Assembly (NCBI RefSeq): GCF_000382205.1
Contig: NZ_KB907786.1
Span: 62,001-126,000 of the forward strand
Length of the DNA stretch: 64,000 nt
Direction: 5' to 3'
Source: Dyadobacter beijingensis DSM 21582
GTDB lineage: Bacteria > Bacteroidota > Bacteroidia > Cytophagales > Spirosomataceae
Shown here: positions 26,201-35,121 of the stretch, in pieces
Layout of the letters: the number at the start of each line of letters is the position of its first letter
How positions within the stretch are numbered: position 1 is the first letter of the stretch
Program-made: the position numbers and the translations under genes
Notes under the pieces: generated by a model
The model's database searches: none
Seen by the model: only the letters and a program-made list of their open reading frames with translations
Told to the model about the DNA's origin: nothing

Positions 26201-28214
26201 TCATGTCCGCCGAAATGTTAGCCAGGCCGTGGTCGATGTCGCCTTTTAATCTCAGGTTTTGGTAAACATAACCTTTGATATCGGCGCTCTCGATATTTCC
26301 ATCGAGCCGCGCTATCATCGTTTTCGGCGCATAACCCACCCCTTCAATGTCTGTACGGAAAGTGAGTTTTCCCATTTCGGTGGGCGGCTGTTTAGTCAGC
26401 TTGCCGAGGTCGAACTCGGTGAATGTCAGCGTACCGTTATATTGTGCGCGGAGGCTGTCGGTAATGTTTTTCAGGTTGCCGGAGAATGTGCCCGTGCCGA
26501 AAGAAGTGTTTACGGTCGTGGCCAGGGTCAGGTTTTCCATCGATCCCTTCACTTTTCCCGAAATCTTCACCGTTTCAGGCAGCTCTATCGAAGCTGGAAC
26601 CGCGCTGTCGGGCAGCATTTTGAGCAAGTCGGCTTTGGTCGAGGATATTTCATTGATATCCAGGTCCATCGCGAGTTTGTCCGCATTGGGCAGGCCCTGC
26701 ACACGGCCGTTCGCATTCAGTACCGTGCCGTCGAGCATGGAGAAGCTGGCCTTGGAAATCAGCATATCGTCCACCGAGCCCGTAATCTGTCCCGAGCCTT
26801 TCACGAGGCCGTTGGGTACTTTGTCAAATGGCGGCGTTTTGGCCATATCGGGTACCAGCAGCAGGATATCGGCAAATGCAATGCGGCTGTCGGTCAGGCG
26901 CAGTTTCAGTTTTACCTTGCCGATGTTGTTCGTGAGCTGGTCGAGGTTTTTGTAGCGCAGGCTCAGCTCGTCGCGCAGCAAGGTATTGGGTGTTTTCAGG
27001 TAAAGATTGCGGAGGTAAGTCTCCTGTTCCCCATATGCGAAATTCGTACGGAAGGCGTCGATGCGGAAGCCGCTTTTGTCTTTGAAAGAAGCCGATTTCA
27101 ATGCTCCGGCAATGTTTTCGGGCGAAAACAGGAAGTTCTGTAAATCGACATTCAGGTCTTGAATGTTCAGGTGTGCATAGTCGAGGCCTTTCGGCACGGC
27201 GGGTGTGTTGAAATCGTCGTAACGGATGTCGTTGTTTTCCAGCTTGATCTCGCCCACTTTCACGTACCAGCCCGGAGCATCGGCCGGCGTTCCGGCGGAC
27301 GTATCCTTCTTCGCAGCCGCGGGCTTGGGCATTTTGGCAAATTCGGCGAAGAGGGACAGGTTTTGTAGAGACACATTCTTCACATCCACGTGCTGGGTGC
27401 CCATATAAATGCTGTTGACGTGTCCCGCCACCTTACCTACGGTCAAGCCGTTTTTCAGGCCGGAAGTTTCGTCGTCGAACTGCCATTTGAACTGCCGGAT
27501 ATCAATGTCGCCGACCTTGATGTCCAGCGAATCCGCCGGGTCCGGCTTGGGCTCGGGGCCCGCCTCGGCCGCTTTCAGGGCCTTGTACATGCGCAGTTTC
27601 ACCTGGCTGTTGTGCAATGCCGTGTTGGTCAGGTGGTATTGGGATAATGTGGGATTGAATTTGTCGAACTTCACGAGCGCCGAATCGATATTCCCCGAAG
27701 CGTCCGTGCCGATCACGGCGTCGCGGTACGAGAACCGTACCTTTTTGAGGGAAATCTGATCGAGACGCATTTTGAGCGGCTCCGACTTCGTGGTATCGAT
27801 CGCAGCCGTATCCGTGCCCGCGAAAGCGTCGACAATGAACTGGAAGTTGAAAACGGTATCCGGCAGCACACGGCTGATATTCGCATTCACATCTTCCAGT
27901 TCCACTTTGTTGATACCGATGTCGCCCTTGATGAGGCTGTACATGTCCAGGTCTACGTACAGGCGCTTGCCCGATACGAGCGTATCTCCGTGCAAATCCT
28001 CGAAATACACGCCTTCGAGCAGGACCCAGTCCGGTATGTCGAACCGCACTTTTTCGATATTGACCTTGGTTTTGAGTTTTTTACGTAAAAATGAATTCGC
28101 CTGGGACGTTAAAAAATTCTGGCCGAACGGCGTCTGGATGCCCCAGATCAACACGCCAACCAGAATCAATACTGTCAGGATTATTATGGCCAATACTTTG
28201 AGTGCTTTCTTCAT
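23274..28214 (-). CDS. tamB: TamB-like translocation/assembly module protein (DUF490)
   Basis: A very long protein (1646 residues) with one N-terminal membrane anchor (about residues 4-27). It is then almost entirely repetitive beta-strand sequence of the AsmA/TamB type (many LDLDI/VKGDI/LNGKV-like strands), ending in the conserved C-terminal DUF490 domain. The visible C-terminal markers are NGQLFLLGSYDLTEGSYDLT, TPNITFNIVPGATIDEQI and LNVGLSKAFLNDRLKISVGK. TamB bridges the inner membrane and the periplasm as a lipid-conducting groove and works with the outer-membrane partner encoded immediately downstream. The length exceeds the E. coli protein (about 1260), as is common in this phylum. Confidence 0.93.
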   Translation of the reverse strand: MKKALKVLAIIILTVLILVGVLIWGIQTPFGQNFLTSQANSFLRKKLKTKVNIEKVRFDIPDWVLLEGVYFEDLHGDTLVSGKRLYVDLDMYSLIKGDIGINKVELEDVNANISRVLPDTVFNFQFIVDAFAGTDTAAIDTTKSEPLKMRLDQISLKKVRFSYRDAVIGTDASGNIDSALVKFDKFNPTLSQYHLTNTALHNSQVKLRMYKALKAAEAGPEPKPDPADSLDIKVGDIDIRQFKWQFDDETSGLKNGLTVGKVAGHVNSIYMGTQHVDVKNVSLQNLSLFAEFAKMPKPAAAKKDTSAGTPADAPGWYVKVGEIKLENNDIRYDDFNTPAVPKGLDYAHLNIQDLNVDLQNFLFSPENIAGALKSASFKDKSGFRIDAFRTNFAYGEQETYLRNLYLKTPNTLLRDELSLRYKNLDQLTNNIGKVKLKLRLTDSRIAFADILLLVPDMAKTPPFDKVPNGLVKGSGQITGSVDDMLISKASFSMLDGTVLNANGRVQGLPNADKLAMDLDINEISSTKADLLKMLPDSAVPASIELPETVKISGKVKGSMENLTLATTVNTSFGTGTFSGNLKNITDSLRAQYNGTLTFTEFDLGKLTKQPPTEMGKLTFRTDIEGVGYAPKTMIARLDGNIESADIKGYVYQNLRLKGDIDHGLANISADMNDRNIDLDLTARADLSKEYPSVKADLEVTNLDLTALNLYADSLQVKGNIKVDMPSTNPENPLGTVQVDSLVLTHHRRPIGISSINVQLTDSSGGRQAYIDSPILKAKMTGQYSYTELGDAILTEVGKHFKSPDLTYKEVTKPVNFALDATLNNHPAVQAFVPQIREMKTIGLHAQMDNQKDSSLVARITVPMVNYDSTIVERVSVDFGTLEEKAALNANIGLLNAGGFRMQNASLTSDIVDNDVKFDFTVRDSVNTERHSVKGDLAVNGSRYRLNLRDNLLLNYDKWETDTAGYVQYATDSVFVKNFTISNKGQSLKINSTTEAPNSPLDIAMNNISIGPLIEIATLDSTLATGTLNGKVLLSNYMTSPVYTGELTIDSLAVTKIPVGNLSIKSTNETENLIRVAMSLVNDQNNVDIRGGYNLNSETPMDFKMDLKKLSAKTIEAFSFGELKRAEGNLTGQIDITGSTDSPRLNGAINFDNVAFNATQLGSRYSLAGQKIQFNGQNINFNNFTLTDSLNQAMKINGNVNIAKLPDVGYDLNISAKNFNVLNSTQKQNELFFGKANIDANLTVKGVGAKSVIDGNVKVDPGSNITVVMPSDATEAGDATKGVIEFVDMSDSTQTAKKDSIETAQNVVVDFASQISLDIDVDDKSEFKVVIDELNGDNIRLKGNAQLNTGIAPNGQLFLLGSYDLTEGSYDLTLQILKRQFEIKKGSTLLWTGDPMKADLNITAAYPVMVDPGSISSKFQGSSKIPIEVQIVITGNLTTPNITFNIVPGATIDEQIKSDIQNQTFWSDMTNNPSEMNKQAFALLITNKFITDQSTSGFNIGSSAEAVARQSVSQLLTDQLNNLASDLIKGVDLNIGLNSTADQTTGARTDLNVGLSKAFLNDRLKISVGKNFELESQGNAGNSTEVFDNIALDYSISKDGRYMFRGYRKNQYQSILEGFIIETGVSFIITADYDLFREIFQKQRNEK

Positions 28215-28266
28215 CCCCGACTGTTTTCCGCCCTATCCGATACAGGCGTTGAAAAACTTGATTTTC

Positions 28267-28977
28267 TTATCTTTTAAATAACTCTACATTCACCTGGTCG
28301 TTGACCGTCAGCGCCGATTTGATCGTCACGGGTTTTTTGTCCGTGCTATTCAGTTCCACGAGTTTGGTGGGATATAAAATACCGTACGCGGATTTGGCGT
28401 AATCTGATAAATCCGTCGTGATTTCCACACCGGCCTCGGATGTTTTCTGACGCACAAGCAAGCCGGTCTTCGCATCGAAATAAAGGTTGTATTTAACGCC
28501 TTTGCCTTGCAGTTCCACATTGTTGACCGGCACGCCATTCAGCGTTTCGGTACCCACGGTGGTCGCGATCAGGCCGCGGTTTTTATAATCTATAAAAGGT
28601 ACCAGGTTATCGTAGAGCTCTTGGCGCATATTTTGCTGTTCGGCCTGGCTGAGGTCTTTCACATCCACTTTCGGGCCGATAGGCACCTTTACCCATCCCT
28701 GATCGCCCTTCACGGTATACACGAAGCTGCGTTTCATGATGGTTTTGTTCTTGTAAATCGATTGGTCGGGCAGCGAGGCGGTAATCACGGCATCGTACGG
28801 CGTGGCTGCCGCGGCGGCGTAGCTCCGTTTGATATTGTAGGATTTAACCCCGTCCCACAATGCCTTTCCTCCGGTTGCTTTGTAAAACTGTGCGAATATG
28901 GAGTCAGCAGGCAGTTTCTGTGCGTAAGTACCGACCGATACCATCAGCATCGCGGCCAGCAATTTGAGCTTTTTCAT
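28267..28977 (-). CDS. LolA/LppX-like exported protein of unknown function
   Basis: A 236-residue protein with a signal peptide (KLKLLAAMLMVSVGTYAQ). The mature part, beginning with FYKATGGKALWDGVKSYNIK, resembles the outer-membrane lipoprotein-sorting and LolA-like fold: a helix followed by a half-barrel with a hydrophobic cavity, and the recurrent NVELQGKGVKYNLYFDAKTGLLVR pattern. It may carry a lipid or lipoprotein in the periplasm. It lies 52 bases upstream of tamB on the same strand, which fits a shared envelope-biogenesis operon. Assignment to a named family is not certain. Confidence 0.72.
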   Translation of the reverse strand: MKKLKLLAAMLMVSVGTYAQKLPADSIFAQFYKATGGKALWDGVKSYNIKRSYAAAAATPYDAVITASLPDQSIYKNKTIMKRSFVYTVKGDQGWVKVPIGPKVDVKDLSQAEQQNMRQELYDNLVPFIDYKNRGLIATTVGTETLNGVPVNNVELQGKGVKYNLYFDAKTGLLVRQKTSEAGVEITTDLSDYAKSAYGILYPTKLVELNSTDKKPVTIKSALTVNDQVNVELFKR

Positions 28978-29178
28978 TGGTTTGTGAATTTGTGTTTAAA
29001 TGTTCCGGCACCTTTTCGGGGTTCCGGCTTTTAGATAAAACGACGTGTTTGGGGTTTAAATAAGTAAAATAAATCGACTCCTGCGCGAGGTATTTGCAAA
29101 AACCGTTCCATTAGGGAGGATGTGGTGGAAAACGGGCATAGCGGGCCGTTTTCGAATGCATTGAAACTGCTTGTAAAT

Positions 29179-29211
29179 GAAAAGGAAGGACCGATGGCAG
29201 CCCTTCCTTTC
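29179..29211 (-). terminator. Terminator of the TonB-dependent receptor gene
   Basis: Read on the minus strand, GAAAGGAAGG pairs with CCTTCCTTTTC around a 12-base loop and is followed by ATTTA. It lies 30 bases past the receptor stop and is a good candidate intrinsic terminator. Confidence 0.65.
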
Positions 29212-29240
29212 ACATATATTAACAATTTTAAACCTGCTGG

Positions 29241-31670
29241 TCAGGCGTCGTCGCCACTTGCGGAAATTTTGCCAAACCTGTATTGGAATGTCACATTTAC
29301 AAGGCGGTTGGTCTGGTGCCAGTTAGACGACTGCGAATACGTGTCGGTGGCGAGCTGGCTGCGGTAGTTCCGCGAGAGGAAAATGTCCTGTACGTTGAAT
29401 GAAATCGTCGCTTTCTTTTCAAGCAGATCTTTACGGATACCCATATTGGCGATGAAAACGCCGTCACGCGTGCCTTGCGCGATCGCACGTGGGCCTTCGT
29501 AATTCACATAGGCGGATGCGCGGAAGTCGGCCGGGAGGGTGATGAATGCATTGAGGTTACCCGAGTAGCTCCACGTCCGGTTGTCGATCTGCGCAATGGC
29601 CGAGACGACCTCGCTGCGGAACACGCGGCCGCTGCCGTTGATTTTCAGGACATCGCCAAAGAGTTTCTGGGAGAAATCGGTTTCGAAACCGTAGGAAAGT
29701 TCGCGGCCCACATTGTCGTAGCGGGTTAGCGAAACGCCCGCCTCGTCGATGGTGCGGATCTGCGTGATCGCATTGTTCGAGTAATCCATGAACAGCGACG
29801 GCCCGAAACCGCCGTTCGCCTCATAATTGGAATAGCCCATTTCGGCCTTGTGCGTAAACTCCGGACGGAGGTTCGGGTTACCGGTTTTCACGTTACGCGG
29901 ATCGGACACGTCGGTGAACGGGTTCAGCCAGTCGGCTTCCGGGCGCTGCACGCGGCGGCTGTAATTGAGCTTGATCTGCGACGATTCGCCCAGCTTGCGG
30001 GTAAGTGCGAGCGAAGGCACGAGCGTGAGGAAATGCACGCTGAACTCCTGGTTGCGGCTCACCTGGTCGATGTCCTGGTTGTAATCCGTCACGCGCAGAC
30101 CGGCCCGGATGCCCCAGAGGTCGGTTTTTTGCGAGAAGGTCATGAAACCGGTGTAGGTCGCGTCCTTATAGCCGAATACATTGCTGATATTGTTGTCGAA
30201 CACGTAGGAATTGGTCTCGCGGTCGAGGTTATAGAATGCATTCACATTGTCGTTGGCGCTGGTACGCGAGCGGAGGCCGGCTTCCAGCGTCGCTTTGGGC
30301 GTAATGGGCCAGGTGTAATCCGCATTGAGGAACAATGAATGGCGGTTGTTGTTGCGCAGGTTCTGCTGGTTGCGCATCAGGCTGTCGATCGTGCTTTCCT
30401 GCGCGAAATACGACTCACCGTCCGACCCGCCCAGCGAGTAGCTGGAATTGAAGTTTAACTGATGGTCTTTTTCCGCGAATTTCAACCGGTAATCCAGGTT
30501 AAAGTTCACGTTGTCGCCATTGCCTTTGCTGTTGTTCAGGCGGCGGAATGTTTCCGAAACGACACCGGTTGCGAGGGTGGTTTCGTTGAGAATGTTGCTA
30601 TTGTTGCGGCTGTTGTCGCGCGAGTAGTTCACGCCCGCTTCGATCGAATTCTTGTCGTTAAAATCGTAGTTGACACCCACGCGGCCAAATGCATTCTTGC
30701 CTTTGTTGCCGCCGGTCCCATCCTGCTGCAAACGGGTGGTTTGCTCGGTCACGAAATTATCGCGGCTCAATGTCCGTTCCCAGGTCATGGCGCGCGTCTG
30801 CCCGCTGAGCGAGGCATTCAGGCCAAACTTGCCCGATTTGTAGCTCAGGTTACCCGAAGCCGCATTGTTGTTCCGATTGCCGATACTTAACCGTGCGCCG
30901 CCGTTCATACCGCGGATCTTCGTTTTTTTCGTGATAATATCGATCACCCCGGAAGCGCCCTCGCCTTCATATTTGGCCGATGGCGTCGTCATCACGTCGA
31001 TGCGTTCGATGAGGTTGGCGGGGAATGATTGCAGAATGGTAGGGAGGTCGGAGCCGTAGAGGTTGGAAGGCTTGCCGTCGATGAGCACCACCACATTACC
31101 TTTGCCGCGCACCTGCGGGTTGCCGTTTTCGTCGAGCGACACGGCGGGTACTTTTTCAAGCAGGTCGCTCACATTGTTACTGGTAGCAAGCATATCCTTG
31201 CCGATGTTGACGATTTTCTTATCGATATCGTCGACGATCATCGTTTTTTCGCCTTTCACCACCACTTCGGCCAGTTTCTGTGCTTCGGCAACGACGGTAA
31301 TACTGCCGAGGTCGAGCAGGGGCGCTTCGGCGGCCAGCTTGATATTGGGTTTGTAAAGCGTTTGGTAACCCATATTGGTCACCCGCAAAATGTAGTTGCC
31401 GGCAGCCACTTCGGCGATGGTGAACAGGCCGTTCTCGTCGGCCACCGCGCCATTCACGAGCGAAGAATCTTTCGGTGCCAGCAAGGCGACCGTGGCAAAT
31501 GCAACCCCGGCGTTGCTCGGGCCCTCCACGATTTTGCCCACGAGCTTACCACCCACGGCGCGCTGTGATTTTGGATGATTCACAGGACGCGATGCGTTGT
31601 AGGGAGATGCAAGAAGGAGTTGTGTAGGTAAAATTAAGGCAATACTGTTAAGAAACAGAGTTCTTTTCAC
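29241..31670 (-). CDS. TonB-dependent receptor with CarboxypepD-like N-terminal domain
   Basis: An 809-residue outer-membrane receptor. The order is signal peptide (to about residue 21), a carboxypeptidase-regulatory-like beta-sandwich (GKIVEGPSNAGVAFATVALL, about residues 40-125), a plug domain (VSDLLEKVPAVSLDENGNPQ, then VLIDGKPSNLYGSDLPTILQ) and a large C-terminal barrel of the outer-membrane beta-barrel 3 type. It imports or binds a ligand energised by TonB-ExbBD, or acts as a surface protein. The ligand is unknown. No SusD gene is adjacent, so it is not a classical Sus pair. The start codon is GTG. It is divergent from a GH20 gene, with a 10-bp inverted repeat between them. Confidence 0.92.
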   Translation of the reverse strand: MKRTLFLNSIALILPTQLLLASPYNASRPVNHPKSQRAVGGKLVGKIVEGPSNAGVAFATVALLAPKDSSLVNGAVADENGLFTIAEVAAGNYILRVTNMGYQTLYKPNIKLAAEAPLLDLGSITVVAEAQKLAEVVVKGEKTMIVDDIDKKIVNIGKDMLATSNNVSDLLEKVPAVSLDENGNPQVRGKGNVVVLIDGKPSNLYGSDLPTILQSFPANLIERIDVMTTPSAKYEGEGASGVIDIITKKTKIRGMNGGARLSIGNRNNNAASGNLSYKSGKFGLNASLSGQTRAMTWERTLSRDNFVTEQTTRLQQDGTGGNKGKNAFGRVGVNYDFNDKNSIEAGVNYSRDNSRNNSNILNETTLATGVVSETFRRLNNSKGNGDNVNFNLDYRLKFAEKDHQLNFNSSYSLGGSDGESYFAQESTIDSLMRNQQNLRNNNRHSLFLNADYTWPITPKATLEAGLRSRTSANDNVNAFYNLDRETNSYVFDNNISNVFGYKDATYTGFMTFSQKTDLWGIRAGLRVTDYNQDIDQVSRNQEFSVHFLTLVPSLALTRKLGESSQIKLNYSRRVQRPEADWLNPFTDVSDPRNVKTGNPNLRPEFTHKAEMGYSNYEANGGFGPSLFMDYSNNAITQIRTIDEAGVSLTRYDNVGRELSYGFETDFSQKLFGDVLKINGSGRVFRSEVVSAIAQIDNRTWSYSGNLNAFITLPADFRASAYVNYEGPRAIAQGTRDGVFIANMGIRKDLLEKKATISFNVQDIFLSRNYRSQLATDTYSQSSNWHQTNRLVNVTFQYRFGKISASGDDA

Positions 31671-31780
31671 GGGTATAGGATTTTAGATTTTATTAGGAGT
31701 TAAGTAAAGCAAAACGGCTGATAGCGTGTGGAGAAATGTAACAAAAACAAGCTGTAACGCTTTAAAAAGTACAAAGTTAC

Positions 31781-31821
31781 ATGTAATTATGGTAACGTAC
31801 CCTTTTTTGAAATAATTACAT
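31781..31821. promoter_or_regulatory. Candidate operator between receptor and hexosaminidase genes
   Basis: ATGTAATTAT (31781-31790) and ATAATTACAT (31812-31821) are perfect inverted copies 21 bases apart, in the 250-base AT-rich region between the divergent genes. Symmetry and place suggest a binding site for a regulator controlling one or both genes. This is inference. Confidence 0.45.
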
Positions 31822-31920
31822 AAAATTATAAAAAATTTAAGAACGGCCGTATTTTAAATGGGGAAGACGTTAACTTGCAGTATTTTTAAATAATTTTAAT
31901 AAATCCAGTTTTCCCACTTC

Positions 31921-33549
31921 ATGAAACGCTTCCTTTTTGGACTGATTTGTTGCGTGCTCGTACACTCTGCATTTGCGCAAATCCATGTAATTCCCAAACC
32001 TACCCAGGTCCTGACCGCCAAAGGCGCATGGACGCTGAAAGCTAAAACAAAGATCGGCGCACCTGCCGATGCCACATGGCAACACGTAGCCGGGATGCTG
32101 GCTGCGCAATTGGGCAAAGCCACCGGCAATGCGGCGCAGGTGGCCAAAGGCAAGGGCGACATTACCCTCGTTACTTCATCGGATGCAAGCCTGGGCGAGG
32201 AAGGCTACCGCCTCCTTTCGACCCCGAAAGGCGTGACCATTCAGGCGCAGACGGCCAAGGGTGCATTCTATGGTGTGCAGACATTGCTGCAAATGCTGCC
32301 TGTGGAGATTTTTAGTGATAAACCGGTAGCCGGTGTGAAGTGGACCGTGCCTTACGCCACTATCAAGGACGTGCCCCGCTATGCTTACCGCGGTTTGATG
32401 CTCGACGTTTGCCGTCATTTTATGCCCATTGAATTTGTGAAAAAATACATCGACCTGATCGCGCTGCATAAGCAAAACCAGTTCCACTGGCACCTGACCG
32501 ACGACCAGGGCTGGCGTATCGAGATCAAGAAATACCCGGAACTGAAAACGATCAGCTCGAAACGGAAGGAGACGATGAAAGGCCATTACCGCGACCAGAA
32601 GTTCGACGGAACGCCGTACGAAGGTTTTTACACACAGGAAGAGATCAAAGAGGTGATCAAATATGCCGGGGACCGTTTCGTGAATGTGATCCCGGAAATC
32701 GAAATGCCGGGCCATGCACTGGCGGCGCTGGCAGCTTACCCGCAGCTGGGCAACAATCCCGATAAAATTTACCAGGTAGGCACTAAGTGGGGTGTGTACG
32801 ACGACGTGTTCATGCCGCGTGAAGAGACATTTAAATTCCTGGAAGACGTGCTGACCGAGGTGATCGACCTCTTCCCGAGCAAGTATATCCACATCGGCGG
32901 CGACGAATGCCCGAAATTGCAGTGGAAGGAAAGCCGTTTTGCCCAGGATCTGATCAAAAAGGAAGGTCTGAAAGACGAGCACGGCCTGCAAAGCTATGTG
33001 ATCAAGCGAGTTGACAAGTTTATCACCTCCAAGGGCCGCCGCATGATCGGCTGGGACGAAATCCTTGAAGGCGGCCTCTCTCCTAATGCGACCGTGATGA
33101 GCTGGCGCGGCACCGAAGGCGGCATTGCGGCGGCCAAGGAGCGCCACGACGTAATCATGACGCCCGGCGGCTTCTGCTACCTCGACCACTACCAGGCCGA
33201 CGCCAAAACGCAGCCCGTGGCATTCGGCGGCTTCACCGACCTGGCGAAGTCCTATTCATTCGAGCCCACGCCCGCGGAGCTGTCGGCCGAAGAAGGCAAG
33301 CACATCCTGGGCGTGCAGGGCAACGTCTGGACCGAATACATGAAAACGCCTGAATACGTACAATATATGGTATGGCCACGCGCCACGGCATTGGCCGAAG
33401 TAGGCTGGACTTCAAAAGAAGGCCGTAACTTCGAAGATTTCAGCAAACGCCTCGAAATCCACAAAAAACGCCTCGATTTCCTGGGTGTCAATTACTTCGG
33501 CGCTCCCATCAACAGCCAGTTCGAATACGTCTGGCCGGAGAAAAAGTAG
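31921..33549 (+). CDS. Beta-N-acetylhexosaminidase, glycoside hydrolase family 20
   Basis: A 542-residue exported enzyme (signal peptide FLFGLICCVLVHSAFAQ) that removes terminal N-acetylglucosamine or N-acetylgalactosamine, for example from chitooligosaccharides or glycans. The GH20 N-terminal domain (about residues 20-145) precedes the TIM barrel that starts at YAYRGLMLDVCRHFMP. Further motifs are FHWHLTDDQGWRIEIKKYP, the catalytic pair Asp328-Glu329 in HIGGDECPK, GWDEILEGGL and VMSWRG. The mechanism is substrate-assisted through the N-acetyl group. A strong terminator follows. Pairing with the divergent TonB receptor suggests shared glycan use but does not prove it. Confidence 0.95.
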   Translation: MKRFLFGLICCVLVHSAFAQIHVIPKPTQVLTAKGAWTLKAKTKIGAPADATWQHVAGMLAAQLGKATGNAAQVAKGKGDITLVTSSDASLGEEGYRLLSTPKGVTIQAQTAKGAFYGVQTLLQMLPVEIFSDKPVAGVKWTVPYATIKDVPRYAYRGLMLDVCRHFMPIEFVKKYIDLIALHKQNQFHWHLTDDQGWRIEIKKYPELKTISSKRKETMKGHYRDQKFDGTPYEGFYTQEEIKEVIKYAGDRFVNVIPEIEMPGHALAALAAYPQLGNNPDKIYQVGTKWGVYDDVFMPREETFKFLEDVLTEVIDLFPSKYIHIGGDECPKLQWKESRFAQDLIKKEGLKDEHGLQSYVIKRVDKFITSKGRRMIGWDEILEGGLSPNATVMSWRGTEGGIAAAKERHDVIMTPGGFCYLDHYQADAKTQPVAFGGFTDLAKSYSFEPTPAELSAEEGKHILGVQGNVWTEYMKTPEYVQYMVWPRATALAEVGWTSKEGRNFEDFSKRLEIHKKRLDFLGVNYFGAPINSQFEYVWPEKK

Positions 33550-33575
33550 TCGTGTTACTTCATACATTGGTAAAA

Positions 33576-33604
33576 GCACCCCGCACCGGCGGGGTGCTTT
33601 TTTT
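33576..33604 (+). terminator. Strong intrinsic terminator of the GH20 gene
   Basis: GCACCCCGC (33576-33584) and GCGGGGTGC (33589-33597) form a perfect 9-bp stem with loop ACCG, followed by seven T (33598-33604). Confidence 0.92.
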
Positions 33605-33635
33605 GGTTATATTTGTTTTAAGGCAACGTTCAACT

Positions 33636-33860
33636 ATGGAAAGGAAAAGGATAAAGGTCTTCGAATCATTCGAGGAGCTTGATCAGGACCAGCTGGAATC
33701 ATACATCAACGCTACTCTTGACGAGCGGTGGGAAGCTTATTGGAATCTGCGCAGGTTTCATAAAGCTCTTTTTCAAGAAATTGGAGAGGATATGGTCTAT
33801 CCGGAAGCAATCAGCAAATTGATTTTTTCTAAGCCTAATCAACGATCTTCGGGAAGTTAA
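33636..33860 (+). CDS. Small partner protein of a nucleotidyltransferase cassette
   Basis: A 74-residue charged helical protein starting MERKRIKVFESFEELDQ at the ATG at 33636. A longer reading from 33552 would run through the GH20 terminator and is rejected. Its opening (KVF-x-SFEE) resembles the small proteins encoded just ahead of nucleotidyltransferase-like genes in Bacteroidota. Their exact role is unsettled and toxin-antitoxin activity has been suggested. The last residues (KPNQRSSGS) run into what looks, in another frame, like the tail of such a nucleotidyltransferase, so the gene may be fused to a deletion point. Family membership is from memory of sequence patterns only. Confidence 0.5.
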   Translation: MERKRIKVFESFEELDQDQLESYINATLDERWEAYWNLRRFHKALFQEIGEDMVYPEAISKLIFSKPNQRSSGS

Positions 33861-33963
33861 AACACTTGCCCGGCGCCCGAAAGACCTTCACGATGTGCTC
33901 ATGATTGATGAGCTGCTGGAAAAGATCGCTATAAAATCAAAGGGGGGCGATGGTACTAAGTAG
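33823..33963 (+). pseudogene. Remnant: C-terminal tail of a nucleotidyltransferase-like gene
   Basis: In the frame ending TAG at 33961-33963 the sequence reads FLSLINDLREVKTLARRPKD then LHDVLMIDELLEK. The F-I/L-S-L-x-D-L-x-x-x-K-x-x-x-x-RPKDL-x-D pattern is typical of the last 40 residues of nucleotidyltransferases of the DUF6036/AbiEii-like kind. A stop codon (TGA 33820-33822) lies directly before it in frame and no start precedes it, so the front of the gene (roughly 150 codons in relatives) is gone. The most likely cause is a deletion that joined the small partner gene to this tail. Confidence 0.5.
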
Positions 33964-34046
33964 TATGATGCGTTGCTAGTGGAACACCTAAAATAAAATT
34001 CCCCAACCCACCTCCCCCTTCCTGCGAAAGATTCTATTTTTGCAGG

Positions 34047-35078
34047 ATGTATAAGATTCTCATCTCCCCTATACTTTTCCTGTTTGACGCTGAGCGCATT
34101 CACCATTTGGTGTGCGAGGTGCTGCATTTCGCTTTCAAAATCCCCCTCGTGCCGCGTATCATGCGGGCAATGTACACCTACGAGCATCCCGATCTCGTGC
34201 AGGAAGTGGCCGGATTGCGGTTTCGTAACCCGGTAGGACTGGCGGCGGGGTTCGATAAGAATGCGGAAATGGTGGACCAGCTCGAAGCATTGGGATTTGG
34301 ATTTATCGAAATCGGGACGGTGACGCCGCGCCCGCAACCGGGCAACGACAAGCCGCGCCTGTTCCGCCTCAAAAAAGACAAGGCGCTCATCAACCGGATG
34401 GGTTTCAATAACAAAGGCGTGTCCGTAGCGGCCGCGAAACTGGCCAAGCGCAAATCTACGATCCTGGTAGGTGGGAATATTGGTAAAAATAAGGATACCC
34501 CGAACGAGCAGGCGCTGAGCGATTACCTGATCTGCTTTCGCGAGCTGTTCGACGTGGTCGACTATTTTGTGGTCAATGTAAGCTCGCCCAACACGCCGGG
34601 CCTGCGCGATTTGCAGGAAAAAGGACCATTGACCGAAATATTGAAGGAATTACAGGCCCGCAACCTTGAAAGGGCCGCTCCGAAACCGATTTTTCTTAAA
34701 ATTGCCCCCGACCTGACCAATAGCCAATTGGACGATATTATCGATATTGTAAAGGAAACGGGCATTGCGGGCGTGATCGCGACCAACACGACGATCAGCC
34801 GCGCGGGCCTCGCCACCGAAAAGTCGGAAGTGGAAAAAATAGGGGCGGGCGGATTGAGCGGAGCCCCGCTGACACATCGCTCGACGGAAGTAATTCGTTA
34901 TCTTTGTGAACAATCCAACCATGCTTTTCCCGTTATCGGAGTCGGCGGTATCGCCACTCCCGGAAACGCTTTGGAAAAAATAAATGCAGGTGCCGGCCTG
35001 ATTCAGCTTTATACCGGCTTTATTTACGAAGGACCCGGTGTGGTCAGCAGGATCTGCAAGGCATTGGTCAGCAAGTAA
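34047..35078 (+). CDS. pyrD: Dihydroorotate dehydrogenase, class 2 (quinone-dependent)
   Basis: A 343-residue FMN enzyme of pyrimidine synthesis, oxidising dihydroorotate to orotate with membrane quinone as acceptor. The N-terminal helical extension ([20 protein letters not shown]) marks class 2 and membrane association. [41 protein letters not shown] (catalytic serine loop), [10 protein letters not shown] and the FMN phosphate site GVGGI follow. The length is normal. ftsK starts 43 bases downstream. Confidence 0.97.
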   Translation: MYKILISPILFLFDAERIHHLVCEVLHFAFKIPLVPRIMRAMYTYEHPDLVQEVAGLRFRNPVGLAAGFDKNAEMVDQLEALGFGFIEIGTVTPRPQPGNDKPRLFRLKKDKALINRMGFNNKGVSVAAAKLAKRKSTILVGGNIGKNKDTPNEQALSDYLICFRELFDVVDYFVVNVSSPNTPGLRDLQEKGPLTEILKELQARNLERAAPKPIFLKIAPDLTNSQLDDIIDIVKETGIAGVIATNTTISRAGLATEKSEVEKIGAGGLSGAPLTHRSTEVIRYLCEQSNHAFPVIGVGGIATPGNALEKINAGAGLIQLYTGFIYEGPGVVSRICKALVSK

Positions 35079-35121
35079 AATCAGAAACACAGCACGTCAC
35101 GCATTCCCGGATTTGAAATAA

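Noticed and set aside
33552..33860. A longer 102-codon reading of the small gene after GH20
   Set aside because: Its first 28 codons lie across the GH20 terminator hairpin. The ATG at 33636 fits the family-like N-terminus.
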